A stretch of DNA of 39,341 nucleotides from Clostridia bacterium (GTDB lineage: Bacteria; Bacillota; Clostridia; Christensenellales; Aristaeellaceae), in contig JAFUOR010000090.1 of NCBI GenBank assembly GCA_017481825.1, positions 1 to 39,341 on the forward strand, given 5' to 3'. Positions within the stretch are counted from its first letter, which is position 1. Each line of letters opens with the position of its first letter. The notes beneath the pieces were generated by a model. That model worked only from the letters and a program-made list of their open reading frames with translations. It was not told the DNA's origin and did not search any database. This document shows positions 25,532 through 32,918 of this stretch, piece after piece. The position numbers were made by a program, and so were the translations under genes.

Positions 25532-25798
25532 TTATCCACAACGCCTGTGGCAAACTTTGTGGATAGCCTGTGGATGTTCGCCTGATTCGCCATCCACAGG
25601 CTTTTTTATCCACAGGATGATGCTGGAAATGCAGGAAATATGTGCATGTGGCACAGGAAGTTGGCGAATGTGGGCGTCCGGAAGGGATGAACACGACATG
25701 CGGAAGCATCGGAGTTATCCACAGGGAAAGGCGAACATGGTGCAAAATAATCCACAATGTCCACAGCTTATCCACAGATATGCACAGCTTTATCCCCA
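25532..25798. promoter_or_regulatory. Cluster of DnaA boxes in a convergent gap
   Basis: Four exact TTATCCACA boxes lie on the + strand at 25532-25540, 25606-25614, 25715-25723 and 25768-25776. One-mismatch forms occur at 25558-25566 (inverted), 25748-25756, 25778-25786 and 25790-25798. The 400-nt gap 25529-25929 has no convincing gene. No dnaA or dnaN lies nearby and the flanking genes converge on the site, which argues against a standard origin. A DnaA-titrating or DnaA-reactivating locus, or a secondary origin element, is possible. Confidence 0.65.
25566..25607 (+). terminator. Terminator of the six-gene operon, built from DnaA-box-like arms
   Basis: GCCTGTGGATG (25566-25576) pairs perfectly with CATCCACAGGC (25591-25601), followed by six T (25602-25607). 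The arms contain the TGTGGAT / ATCCACA core of DnaA boxes. Confidence 0.85.
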
Positions 25799-25861
25799 TC
25801 AAAGGGCGGAAATCGGCGGCGTATCATGGAAAAATGTTCGTAAAAGAGGAATGCGGCATAT

Positions 25862-25889
25862 AAAAAGCGGACAGCAGTCAGCTGTCCGC
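25862..25889 (-). terminator. Terminator of the DUF1292 gene
   Basis: GCGGACAGC (25867-25875) pairs perfectly with GCTGTCCGC (25881-25889). Read on the minus strand it is followed by five T (25866-25862). Confidence 0.85.
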
Positions 25890-25929
25890 AGTACGGTTGA
25901 TCTGGATCGATGGAAATAAGATGGAAGGA

Positions 25930-26271
25930 TCAATCCTCGTCATCCGCTTCCTCGTCGTCATTGAGCTTTACGGTGGCAATTTCCATCAGCTTGGCTTCGA
26001 GTTTCTGATCCTCCACGGGGACGAATTCCTCCAGCTCTTCGCCGTTTTCATCCGTCGAGAGCACGATCTTCATCACGTAGCAGTCCACTGCTTCGGTCGT
26101 GTCCGCCTCGTTGGAGTCGGTCAGAATAGCGTATTCCTCACCATTGTAGAAGAAATAGTCGAGAATATGGAACAGGATGGTGTTACCTTCCTCGTCGGTC
26201 ATTTCGATCAGGTCTTCCTCCATGCCGACTTCCTCCATACCGCCCTGTTCGAGCTGCTCTTCGTCGTGCAT
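25930..26271 (-). CDS. DUF1292 family protein
   Basis: 113 residues from the ATG at 26271, which has AAAGGGGTG upstream; an ATG 18 nt earlier overlaps that site. The protein is very acidic, especially at both ends (MHDEEQLEQ, and a DDEEADDED tail). The core (about 25-100) has the DUF1292 pattern: ITLFH-like beta strand, YAILTDS, YVMKIV and a FVPVEDQ motif. The family is widespread in Firmicutes, often near ruvX/alaS, and has no settled function. Cytosolic. Here it forms a single-gene unit with its own promoter and terminator. Confidence 0.85.
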   Translation of the reverse strand: MHDEEQLEQGGMEEVGMEEDLIEMTDEEGNTILFHILDYFFYNGEEYAILTDSNEADTTEAVDCYVMKIVLSTDENGEELEEFVPVEDQKLEAKLMEIATVKLNDDEEADDED

Positions 26272-26336
26272 TGGTGACACCCCTTTCATTTCGGCTGCCG
26301 CTCACCGGCGGCTTTTTTGTCCTTTGTTGTGCCTTT

Positions 26337-26365
26337 ATTATACACAGGAAAGGCCAGTTTGGCAA
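26337..26365 (-). promoter_or_regulatory. Promoter of the DUF1292 gene
   Basis: On the minus strand TTGCCA (26365-26360), a 17-nt spacer and TATAAT (26342-26337). The transcript would start near 26330, giving a leader of about 60 nt. Confidence 0.7.
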
Positions 26366-26388
26366 TAGTTTTTGCGAAAGTTTTTCGC

Positions 26389-26417
26389 TTGACTTTGTAC
26401 TTATTGGGTGATATAAT
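26389..26417 (+). promoter_or_regulatory. Orphan consensus promoter on the + strand
   Basis: TTGACT (26389-26394), a 17-nt spacer and a perfect TATAAT (26412-26417). It points into a region with no + strand gene, and a terminator-like hairpin begins only 12 nt after the -10 element. Confidence 0.6.
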
Positions 26418-26428
26418 GGACATGTTGA

Positions 26429-26457
26429 GGGTATTCGAGGGATCGGATGCCCTTTTT
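26429..26457 (+). terminator. Terminator-like hairpin just after the orphan promoter
   Basis: GGGTATTCG (26429-26437) pairs with CGGATGCCC (26444-26452) over nine positions with two G-U pairs, then five T (26453-26457). With a start near 26424, the predicted RNA is only about 35 nt long. Confidence 0.6.
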
Positions 26458-26466
26458 GTGTGCGAT

Positions 26467-26503
26467 AAAAAAAGCGGGTACGCGTCGCTTGGTACGCGTA
26501 CCC
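26467..26503 (-). terminator. Terminator of the envelope operon
   Basis: GGGTACGCG (26476-26484) pairs perfectly with CGCGTACCC (26495-26503). On the minus strand a run of seven T follows (26473-26467). It lies downstream of the DUF896 gene. Confidence 0.85.
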
Positions 26504-26533
26504 TGCAAGAGACCAATGGCGCGCTGCCATCGG

Positions 26534-26752
26534 TCAATGCTTGATGGTGGGGGCCTTCTTCTTTAGGGGTTCCTTGGTGCCGTCGGGCCGCTGGATGACG
26601 ATGCCCTCCAGCATGGCCTTGGTATTCTCACGCCATTCGGTGATGTACTGCTGGCGGAGGGCTGCCTGCTCGGCGGCTTCCGCTTCGGTGAGGCCCTCGG
26701 ACTTCTTCTTGCGGGCCAGCTCGTTGATGCGGTCGATCTGCTTCTTATCCAT
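26534..26752 (-). CDS. DUF896 (UPF0291, YnzC-like) small protein
   Basis: 72 residues. IDRINELARKKKSEGLTEAE at residues 6-25, followed by EQAALRQQYITEWRENTKAMLEGI, is the family signature of the small helical hairpin seen in B. subtilis YnzC. The function is unknown; the B. subtilis protein is linked to the SOS-controlled yneA operon region. AAAGGAAA precedes the ATG. It follows the Lgt-like gene by 15 nt and is probably the last gene of that operon. Cytosolic. Confidence 0.88.
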   Translation of the reverse strand: MDKKQIDRINELARKKKSEGLTEAEAAEQAALRQQYITEWRENTKAMLEGIVIQRPDGTKEPLKKKAPTIKH

Positions 26753-26767
26753 GTTTGTTTCCTTTTC

Positions 26768-27664
26768 TTATTCAGCCTTTTTGCGTACGATCAGCGAGAC
26801 CGCTGCAATCACGGCCAGGCACAGGGCCATGATGGCGTATTCCAGCAGGAGGTTAGGGTTGGAATCCACGGCGAATTCCTGCATCACGCCCTGGGCAATG
26901 GCGGCGATGACCACCACGCAGGCGACAATGACCTGGGGAATCTTCGTACCCTTGCGCACCCAGCGCACCGTCCAGATCACAAAGGCGATTACAGCCATGA
27001 TCAGCGCGGCAATCTGGTTGAGGCGGATGAAGTAAATCACCATGTGGGCATCATCACGCAGGGATTCCATGACGGTCTGGCTGCAGCCGTAGAGGGTCAT
27101 GAACATCAGCAGCACATCGCCGTGGTGTTTCACGCCGCCTTTGCGGGTGGCAAAGCGCAGCAGCACCAGCAGGATGACGAAGGCGATGATGGCCTCGTAA
27201 AGGAACACGGGATGGCGGCCGTCCGTTGCGTCGCCCAAGAAATAGAGCCATTCGGTATCCACCACGCGGCCAATGCCCATATCAACCGGGTATTCGCTCA
27301 GACGCTCGATCACCAGTGCCAGGGGAGCTCCCAGCGCCACGCCGTCCAGCAGCAGCGCGCGGGGAACTTTGCACCATGTTTCGGCCAGGGCTGCGCCAAC
27401 CACAGCGCCGATGAAGGCGCCGGTGATGGAGGCGCCGCCGTCCCAGAAATACAGGGCCTGTACAGGGGATGTCATATCGCCGTTGGCAAGGGCAAAGATC
27501 GCAAACAGCAGCCGGGAAAACAGGAAGCTGAGCGGGATGGTGCACACGATCTGCCGGATCCACACGCCGTAGCCCAGCTTGTGCCTTGCGCACCACAGGC
27601 CTGCGATGGCAAGCATGCACGCCAGGGCAGCAGCTGCCATCAGACCGTAAGAGGTGATCATCAT
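26768..27664 (-). CDS. Divergent Lgt-family membrane protein (prolipoprotein diacylglyceryl transferase paralogue)
   Basis: 298 residues with about 7-8 membrane helices. It keeps the overall Lgt layout: the WDGGASITGAFIG loop (74-86), RHPVFLYE (150-157) and an LYG...ME..R motif near 191-203. Against E. coli Lgt, the essential His103 (SFHGG) is Thr81, Asn146 is Glu124 and Arg239 is Gln196, while Arg143 (Arg121), the YE motif and Glu243 (Glu200) are kept. Normal lipoprotein diacylglyceryl transfer is therefore doubtful. It may transfer another lipid or polar group, or be a non-catalytic relative. Three nt separate it from the glycosidase gene upstream, so they are coupled. The organism makes lipoproteins (see the DUF4097 protein), so a true Lgt should exist elsewhere. 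Confidence 0.75.
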   Translation of the reverse strand: MMITSYGLMAAAALACMLAIAGLWCARHKLGYGVWIRQIVCTIPLSFLFSRLLFAIFALANGDMTSPVQALYFWDGGASITGAFIGAVVGAALAETWCKVPRALLLDGVALGAPLALVIERLSEYPVDMGIGRVVDTEWLYFLGDATDGRHPVFLYEAIIAFVILLVLLRFATRKGGVKHHGDVLLMFMTLYGCSQTVMESLRDDAHMVIYFIRLNQIAALIMAVIAFVIWTVRWVRKGTKIPQVIVACVVVIAAIAQGVMQEFAVDSNPNLLLEYAIMALCLAVIAAVSLIVRKKAE

Positions 27665-27667
27665 ACC

Positions 27668-28597
27668 TTAGTCCTCCGTGGCGTCCAGGCCGTAATTGAT
27701 GGCCGTGCCGAAGTAGATGATATCGGACTGGGAGCGTTTGGTCTTGCGGGAATAGTAATCATCCTTGAACCACATCAGCGCCGTGTCGCCGCCGTCCAGG
27801 TTGTAGGCAGTGATGCAGCCCTGGGCAGCCATGAACTGGGCCAGCTGCTCGCCGGTCGCGCCCTCGGACTCGCCGTTTCGGCCGTCCGCCACCACCAGCA
27901 GATACTCCAGCTCGCCGATCTGGCCGATGGCGCAGCGGGGTTCGGGACGCGTGACGTTGAAGGTGTTTTTCGCCAGATAGTATTCGGGCATTTCCAGGGC
28001 CACGCCCTCAGCAACCAGCGCGGGGCCGAAGTTGAAGACGTTGGGGAAGGTCACATCCTCGCGGGCCAGCAGGGCTTCCAGATCCTCGGCGTTGGAGCGG
28101 TAGATGATATGAAAATCGCCGTTGGAGTCAATCAGCAGCATATCGCGGTTCGCATACAGCTTCTTGCGGAAAACCTCGCCCATGCGCACCACATAGCCGG
28201 AAGAGTTCTTGGAGAAGAAATCGCCGGAGATGGCAAGGATGGCGTTGTATTTTCCAGCGATGTTGTGGACGTAGTTGTTCTTTTTGCCTTTCTTGGGATC
28301 GTCCAGGCCCGTGCGCAGCTGGCTGGGGTCGGCGATCTTTACGCGGGCGACGTTGTACAGTACGCCATCCTCGGTGATCTGCTCAAGGGTGATGGTGATG
28401 CTCTCGTCGCTGTATCCGGCCAGCACGCCGTTGTCAGGATCGGCCTCGATGTAGTTGTCGGGATTCGCCACATGAGCGCCGGAGTCCAGCTCGCTGGACA
28501 GGGGCTCGATGATGGTCTGGGCTTCAACTGCTTCCTCGCAAAGGGCGGCGGGAAGCACCATGGTGATCAGCAGCAGGATAGCAATCAGCTTGCGCAT
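27668..28597 (-). CDS. Exported NAGPA-domain phosphodiester glycosidase family protein
   Basis: 309 residues. Signal peptide about 1-20 (MRKLIAILLLITMVLPAALC). The C-terminal two thirds have the phosphodiester glycosidase pattern (PF09992): ILAISGDFF, NFGPALVAEG, RCAIGQIG, LLVVADGRN and YNLDGGDTALMWF near 265-277, where family members usually have NLDGGGS. The family includes human uncovering enzyme (NAGPA), and bacterial members are thought to cleave sugar-phosphate bonds in envelope polymers. Cys20 just after the hydrophobic stretch could be a lipobox (PAALC), though the context is weak. Expected outside the cell. It sits between a membrane peptide and the Lgt-like protein. Confidence 0.85.
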   Translation of the reverse strand: MRKLIAILLLITMVLPAALCEEAVEAQTIIEPLSSELDSGAHVANPDNYIEADPDNGVLAGYSDESITITLEQITEDGVLYNVARVKIADPSQLRTGLDDPKKGKKNNYVHNIAGKYNAILAISGDFFSKNSSGYVVRMGEVFRKKLYANRDMLLIDSNGDFHIIYRSNAEDLEALLAREDVTFPNVFNFGPALVAEGVALEMPEYYLAKNTFNVTRPEPRCAIGQIGELEYLLVVADGRNGESEGATGEQLAQFMAAQGCITAYNLDGGDTALMWFKDDYYSRKTKRSQSDIIYFGTAINYGLDATED

Positions 28598-28618
28598 AGG
28601 GTCAATCCTCCTTGGTTC

Positions 28619-28771
28619 TTACAGGAAATCATAGGTGCTGCCTTCGGTGTCCAGTTCCATGTAGCTGTCCAGGGCGTCCTCGGTGATGGAGGGCGAGGGA
28701 ACGGCCCAGGCAAAAACAGTGATCAGCGCGATGGCCAGGATCGTCAGCAGGATGTTCTTCCAGTTCTTCAT
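28619..28771 (-). CDS. 50-residue single-pass membrane or exported peptide
   Basis: 50 residues. Start: MKNWKNILLTILAIALITVF, one hydrophobic helix with a basic N-terminus, then an acidic tail (ITEDALDSYMELDTEGS). AAGGAG lies 6 nt before the ATG. The start is only 3 nt after the glycosyltransferase stop, and the stop is 21 nt before the glycosidase start, so it fits exactly into a tight operon. It is most likely a real gene of a type that is easily missed. Function unknown; a small partner of the membrane enzymes beside it is plausible. Confidence 0.75.
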   Translation of the reverse strand: MKNWKNILLTILAIALITVFAWAVPSPSITEDALDSYMELDTEGSTYDFL

Positions 28772-28774
28772 GGG

Positions 28775-29878
28775 TTACTCCTTTTCACTCAGCGATGGCT
28801 GATTGGGTGCGAAGACCCATTTGTTCTGCACCCGGTAGCTGACCAGATACAGCACCGTGTCCACCACGATCTTCACCAGAGAGGCCAGCGCCGGTGCAAA
28901 GCCCAGCAGCTTCATCAGCAGCTCCACGCCTACGGCGGAGATAAGCAGGATGCCCGCCGCCAGAATCACATAGCGCAGGAAGGCCTGCTTGCCGCCCTTG
29001 CTGGAGAAGACGAAGTTCTTGTTCATCAGGAAGTTGCAGGGGGCGGAGATGAGGCGTGCCACCACCGTAGCGATGAACTCCCGGCCCGGCCCCATGCCGG
29101 CAAGAACGATGTTCTCCATCAGCGCGAAGACGCCGTTGTCAATCAGGAAGGACACGATAGAGGCGCCCATGAACCGGATGAAGTTCCCCAGGATCACCTT
29201 GTAGATGCGGTAGCTGTCCCGGATGGGGTGGAAGTGGGTGCCGGCGTTGTCGTTCTCATACACCGTTTCGATGGTGATGGGCACCATTTTGATATTCGCC
29301 CGCGCACAGGCGATGAGAACCTGCATCTCGTATTCAAAGCGCTCGCCGGGCACATCGATCATGAACTGCAGATCCTCGCGCTTGAAGGCGCGCAGACCCG
29401 TCTGGGTATCCGGCAGCCACTGGCCGTAGAGGAGCTTGAAGACGGCGGAGGTGGTCTTGTTGCCAAAGCGGGACTTGGGCGGAATGTTGGGCAGGTTGAA
29501 ATCGCGGCTGCCCAGATAGAGCACGCGTTTATCCTCCGTCAGGGCCTCGGCGAGCTTCCAGCAGTCTGCCACGGTGTGCTGGCCGTCGCTGTCAGCGGTG
29601 ATGACGCCGCTGGCCTCAGGAATGTGGTCACGGATGTAGGTGTAGCCGGTCTTGAGCGCGCAGCCCTTGCCCCGGTTGACTTCATGGTGCAGCACCGTCA
29701 CGCCCGGAAGGGCCTCAAGGCTCTGGAAAATCGGCTGATAGCGCTCGCTGCTGCCGTCGTCAACGATCACCAGGCGGGTGAAGCCACGCTCGATGAGCTG
29801 CGAAACGTAGGCAGGAAGTCTGTCATCCGGCTCCAGGGAGGGGATGAGCATGACCGCAGATGCAGGATGAAGTGACAT
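28775..29878 (-). CDS. Family 2 glycosyltransferase fused to a GtrA-like membrane domain
   Basis: 367 residues from the ATG at 29878; a GTG at 29887 lies very close to the ribosome binding site (AAAGGAA), so the start is not certain. The N-terminal GT2 domain (about 5-225) has LVIVDDGSSE, NRGKGCALKTGY and the DxD-type TADSDGQH, as in dolichol-phosphate mannose synthase-like enzymes. The C-terminal ~130 residues are a four-helix GtrA-like domain (FIRFMGASIVSFLIDNGVFAL, RLISAPCNFLMNKNFVF). This type transfers a sugar to a polyprenyl phosphate and may help to flip it, supplying sugars to envelope polymers outside the cell. Confidence 0.9.
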   Translation of the reverse strand: MSLHPASAVMLIPSLEPDDRLPAYVSQLIERGFTRLVIVDDGSSERYQPIFQSLEALPGVTVLHHEVNRGKGCALKTGYTYIRDHIPEASGVITADSDGQHTVADCWKLAEALTEDKRVLYLGSRDFNLPNIPPKSRFGNKTTSAVFKLLYGQWLPDTQTGLRAFKREDLQFMIDVPGERFEYEMQVLIACARANIKMVPITIETVYENDNAGTHFHPIRDSYRIYKVILGNFIRFMGASIVSFLIDNGVFALMENIVLAGMGPGREFIATVVARLISAPCNFLMNKNFVFSSKGGKQAFLRYVILAAGILLISAVGVELLMKLLGFAPALASLVKIVVDTVLYLVSYRVQNKWVFAPNQPSLSEKE

Positions 29879-29907
29879 ATCGATCACGGTTCCTTTCGTA
29901 AAGGGCT

Positions 29908-31431
29908 TTATTGCATATATGTGTCCAGATAATCAATCATCAGTCCGGACATATCCTGCCCGGAGTGCTGACTGATCAGTTGGGTGAGATCCTCGCGGGT
30001 AGCGTTGCGGAAGCGATACTGGGACTGATAGTCCCTGAGCAGCGCGTCAAGGGCATCCTTGTCCAGATGGGTTTCAAGGGCCATCCACAGGGCTGCGCCT
30101 CGTTGATAGACCACCTGGGAGTATTCCGTCAGATCGGCGAAGTAGTCGATGGGGCTGCCGGGGGTCACGCCTCGGGGGATGGTGATGCGCAGGCTTGTCT
30201 CGATGCGGTCAAAGGCTGCGCCTGCACGGGCGGACGCGCCGTATACATCGCCGATGTAGTCCATCAGGGCGTATTCGCACAGGCTTTCGTCCTGCCAGGG
30301 CTGGTTGTAGCTGTCCGAACCCACCATAACGCTCCACCATTGGTGGGCAGCCTCGTGGGCTACGGTGTATTCCAACGTGTCGCTGCCGTAGGCGATGGCG
30401 TCTGCGGCGATCATCACCAGGCCGGGATATTCCATGCCGCCATAGGGGAAGATGCTCTCAGCCAGGGTGAAGGCCGGATAGGCGTACGCTCCCCAGCGGG
30501 AGCCGTAGCTTTCAAGGGCCTGCCGGGCGTATTTCAGCATGGCCTGTGCATCGGATTTACGCCTGGCCCAAGCGGTCACGAGGGTATCGCCCGCCATGCC
30601 CTGCGCAGCGGTGAAGCGGTCGCTGATCACCAGCGCGAAATCCCGCATGGCTTGGGCCGTGAAATCATAGCGGCGCTGGCCGTTGGCGTCGATGGGCTCG
30701 GCATAGGCGGAGGCCGCGGCCGTGAAGCCCTCCGGCACGGTGAGGGTCACCTGCCAGTTGGCGCATTCGGACATGAAGGGATCGCCGATGGAGGCGTATG
30801 CATCCGTGCGCCATGCGCCACCCTCCCACACCGCAGGCACGGGGAAGACATTCCCCAGCATGAACACCCCGTCCGCATAGCCGAAGCGGCTGGCGCAGTC
30901 CGGGATGAGCACCGTGTATTCCAGCGTGACGCTGACCTCGTCCTCCGCATCCCAGGTTGCGGGCAGGCTCAGCACCGTCTGGGCGTCATCAAGCCAGCGC
31001 CAGATGACGGGCATGCCCTCAACGCGGGTTCGGGAGAGCGTCAGCCCGCCGGGATTGAAGGCTGCGCCATAGCATTCGTAGTACAGCTCGTCCGTGGCGA
31101 CGGGGGAGGTATCTTCGCTCAGGTACGCGCCCGTCCAGGAGCGCAGCACCACGGCGGATTGCGCCTGTCCGGTGCGGTTGCGCAGCGTCATATCCTGCGT
31201 CACGGTCAGCACCTGGGAGATGGGGTCGAGGTCAGCCGTGATCCGGATGCTGTCCAGACCCTGCGACGCCTCCAGCAGCGCGGCGTCCGCCTCGGGCAGG
31301 GAAGGAGTGGGTGACCAGTCATGGTTGGCCAGCAGGAAAATTCCTGCGCCCAGCACCAGCATCATCAGTACGATCAGCGCGGCCCACAGCCACGCCCGCC
31401 GGTTGTCCTCCGGCGACAGCTTCTGCCTCAT
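29908..31431 (-). CDS. Membrane-anchored M1-family (gluzincin) peptidase-like protein
   Basis: 507 residues from the ATG at 31431 (AAAGGA at a good distance). A single N-terminal helix (about 14-35) anchors it with the enzyme outside. An N-terminal beta domain (about 55-270) is followed by the thermolysin-like domain. GGMEYP (332-337) corresponds to the GAMEN substrate motif, HEAAH (359-363) is the zinc motif and Glu382 in QDESLCEYA is the third ligand. It therefore looks active. Members trim peptides or proteins at the surface. First gene of the six-gene envelope operon, 29 nt before the glycosyltransferase. Confidence 0.88.
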   Translation of the reverse strand: MRQKLSPEDNRRAWLWAALIVLMMLVLGAGIFLLANHDWSPTPSLPEADAALLEASQGLDSIRITADLDPISQVLTVTQDMTLRNRTGQAQSAVVLRSWTGAYLSEDTSPVATDELYYECYGAAFNPGGLTLSRTRVEGMPVIWRWLDDAQTVLSLPATWDAEDEVSVTLEYTVLIPDCASRFGYADGVFMLGNVFPVPAVWEGGAWRTDAYASIGDPFMSECANWQVTLTVPEGFTAAASAYAEPIDANGQRRYDFTAQAMRDFALVISDRFTAAQGMAGDTLVTAWARRKSDAQAMLKYARQALESYGSRWGAYAYPAFTLAESIFPYGGMEYPGLVMIAADAIAYGSDTLEYTVAHEAAHQWWSVMVGSDSYNQPWQDESLCEYALMDYIGDVYGASARAGAAFDRIETSLRITIPRGVTPGSPIDYFADLTEYSQVVYQRGAALWMALETHLDKDALDALLRDYQSQYRFRNATREDLTQLISQHSGQDMSGLMIDYLDTYMQ

Positions 31432-31467
31432 GCGCACATCCTTTCATGATGGTACATACTATACCAA

Positions 31468-31496
31468 ACTATATTATACACGACTTTGCCGCCGAA
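31468..31496 (-). promoter_or_regulatory. Probable promoter of the envelope operon
   Basis: On the minus strand a perfect TATAAT (near 31473-31468) lies in an AT-rich tract (31440-31500). The best -35 candidate 17 nt away is TTGTGT (31496-31491), which matches the consensus only in its first half. Confidence 0.4.
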
Positions 31497-31545
31497 CACA
31501 ATGTTTTGCAGGCGTAAAGGCTGTAAAAAGTCTGTGAATTCCTGC

Positions 31546-32028
31546 TTATTCCCGGCAAAGAAGGGCGAAGGACGCCCGTGCTGCCTGCATGAGAGCCTCC
31601 ACGGACAGAATCACCTGGCAGCCGCGTATGCCCGCGCTGACGCTGATGCGCGCCAGAGCCCTTGCGTCCTCCTGCACAAAGGTCGGGAAGGCCTTCTTCA
31701 TGCCGATGGGGCTGCATCCGCCGCGGAGGTAGCCGGTCAGGGGCAGCAGCTCCTTTTGCGGCAGCATGGCGACGGATTTATTCCCCGTGGCCCGGGCAAC
31801 GACCTTCAGGTCAAGCTCCTTTTCCACCGGAATGACGCAGACCAGATATTTCGTCTTGTCGCCCGTGAGTACGAGAGTCTTGTAGATCATCTCCGATGGC
31901 AGACCGACCTTATCGACGATCAGCTTGCCGTCGTAGTTTTCATCCTCGATGGTATATTCGCGGGTTTCGTAGGGGATTTTCGCTGCGTCCAGGTGGCGCA
32001 GGACATTGGTTTTGACAGGCTTGGGCAC
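31546..32028 (-). CDS. ybaK: YbaK/EbsC-family Cys-tRNA(Pro) deacylase
   Basis: 160 residues with a GTG start at 32028; AGGAGG lies about 10 nt upstream. The fold is the YbaK / ProX editing domain: KTNVLRHLDAAKIPYETREY at the start, IYKTLVLTGDK, LVCVIPVEKELDLKVVARATG and the LTGYLRGGCSPIGMKKAFPTF signature near 105-125. It removes Cys (or similar amino acids) wrongly attached to tRNA-Pro, in the cytoplasm. Length is standard. It is probably transcribed alone; the 560-nt gap upstream is repeat DNA. Confidence 0.92.
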   Translation of the reverse strand: MPKPVKTNVLRHLDAAKIPYETREYTIEDENYDGKLIVDKVGLPSEMIYKTLVLTGDKTKYLVCVIPVEKELDLKVVARATGNKSVAMLPQKELLPLTGYLRGGCSPIGMKKAFPTFVQEDARALARISVSAGIRGCQVILSVEALMQAARASFALLCRE

Positions 32029-32344
32029 GATAAATCGCCTCCTTGTGGTATCGGATTGATGATAGCACGATGGGGGAGGCTTTGCAAGGGGGGAAGCCAG
32101 GGACTCTGCCCCTGAAGCCCGGCAGGCATGCTGTGCCAGCACTCTGCTTAGGGGGTGTTCACTCAACATCGGGCTTCGCTTTCGCCTACGGTGAACTCTC
32201 CACTGGGGAGCCGCTCCAAACGGTTCCCCAGCGCCCCCCCTTATTTCGCGATTCGGTTGATTGCCTTCGGTGGAGGGCACGCGTGTGTTTGTTGGGGGTG
32301 AAATCTACGTGTACTTTGTTGGTCACGCCTTGACTCAGCTTCGT

Positions 32345-32550
32345 GAACGAATTCAGGGGAGTCCTCGCGTCGCCCGGGGCCTGAGCGTACCTTTGGTGTA
32401 GTGAGAGGCGGCATGGGAGTGGGTCGAAGCCCCCTCCTGTGGAGGGGTATGGGATCAAGTGGGCACTAAAAAAACCTTCCCCTTTGGGGGAAGGCGGAAG
32501 AGCGCAGTGAGGTCGGATGAGGCCGCATGTCCGCAGACGCGTCCCTTCCG
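32345..32550 (+). repeat. Dispersed intergenic repeat, copy C
   Basis: Same order of words as copies A and B: GAGTCCTCGCGTCGCC, GCGTACCTTTGG, AGTGAGAGGCGGC, CCCCCTCCTGTGGAGGGG, GTGGGCACTA, CCTTCCCCTTTGGGGGAAGG (its own hairpin, 32475-32494), GGATGAGGCCGCATG and GCAGACGCG. The adjoining stretch 32090-32340 holds further repeat-like sequence, including an inverted CAGGGGCAGAGTCCC word near 32098-32113. No gene was seen between 32029 and 32593. Confidence 0.6.
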
Positions 32551-32593
32551 GTGGCAGATGCTTCTGTCTCCAAAGGCATGCACCTGTGAAGCA

Positions 32594-32905
32594 TCACTTT
32601 TGGAGCAGGCCGCGCACCAGCGTGTTGACGGCCTGGAGCTCATCGTCATCGAGACGCTTGAGGTCCTCGATGAGCGCGCGGAGCCGGACGGGATTCTTGG
32701 ATTCGGCGCCGAAGAACTCTGGCAGCGTGATGTTGAAGCATTCGCAGATATTGAAAAAGGCATCCAGAGAAGGAAGCGATTTTCCGTTTTCAATCTGGTT
32801 GATATAGTTCTCATTCTGGCCGATGGAAAGACTCATGTCGCGAGCTGACACACCCTTGGCGTTTCGTAAGCGTGCAATTCTCAACGGAACCTCGTCGATG
32901 TACAT
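32594..32905 (-). CDS. XRE-family helix-turn-helix regulator
   Basis: 103 residues. A single HTH_3 domain (about 8-65): LRNAKGVSARDMSLSIGQNENYINQIENGKSLPSLDAFFNICECF contains the recognition helix and the typical QIENGKSLPS end. The last 35 residues are a charged helix (KNPVRLRALIEDLKRLDDDE) for dimerisation. GAGGTGAG precedes the ATG. It is divergent from the small + strand gene, and the 140-nt region between them carries paired repeats that may be its binding sites. Confidence 0.9.
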   Translation of the reverse strand: MYIDEVPLRIARLRNAKGVSARDMSLSIGQNENYINQIENGKSLPSLDAFFNICECFNITLPEFFGAESKNPVRLRALIEDLKRLDDDELQAVNTLVRGLLQK

Positions 32906-32918
32906 TCCATCTCACCTC

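Noticed and set aside
25532-25798. DnaA-box cluster read as the chromosomal origin
   Set aside because: No dnaA, dnaN or other usual origin-linked gene is adjacent, genes converge rather than diverge here, and no strongly AT-rich unwinding stretch is visible. Kept only as a DnaA-binding cluster.
26297-26318. Small stem (GCCGC / GCGGC) followed by six T on the + strand
   Set aside because: It lies in the leader of a minus-strand gene and no + strand transcript is known to end here; on the minus strand the T run becomes A residues before the stem. Probably chance or a leader structure.
27044-29875. 943-codon + strand reading frame opposite the envelope operon
   Set aside because: It is rich in His, Gln and Arg with no recognisable domain, and overlaps four minus-strand genes that show clear family motifs. 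It is a shadow of GC-rich codons.
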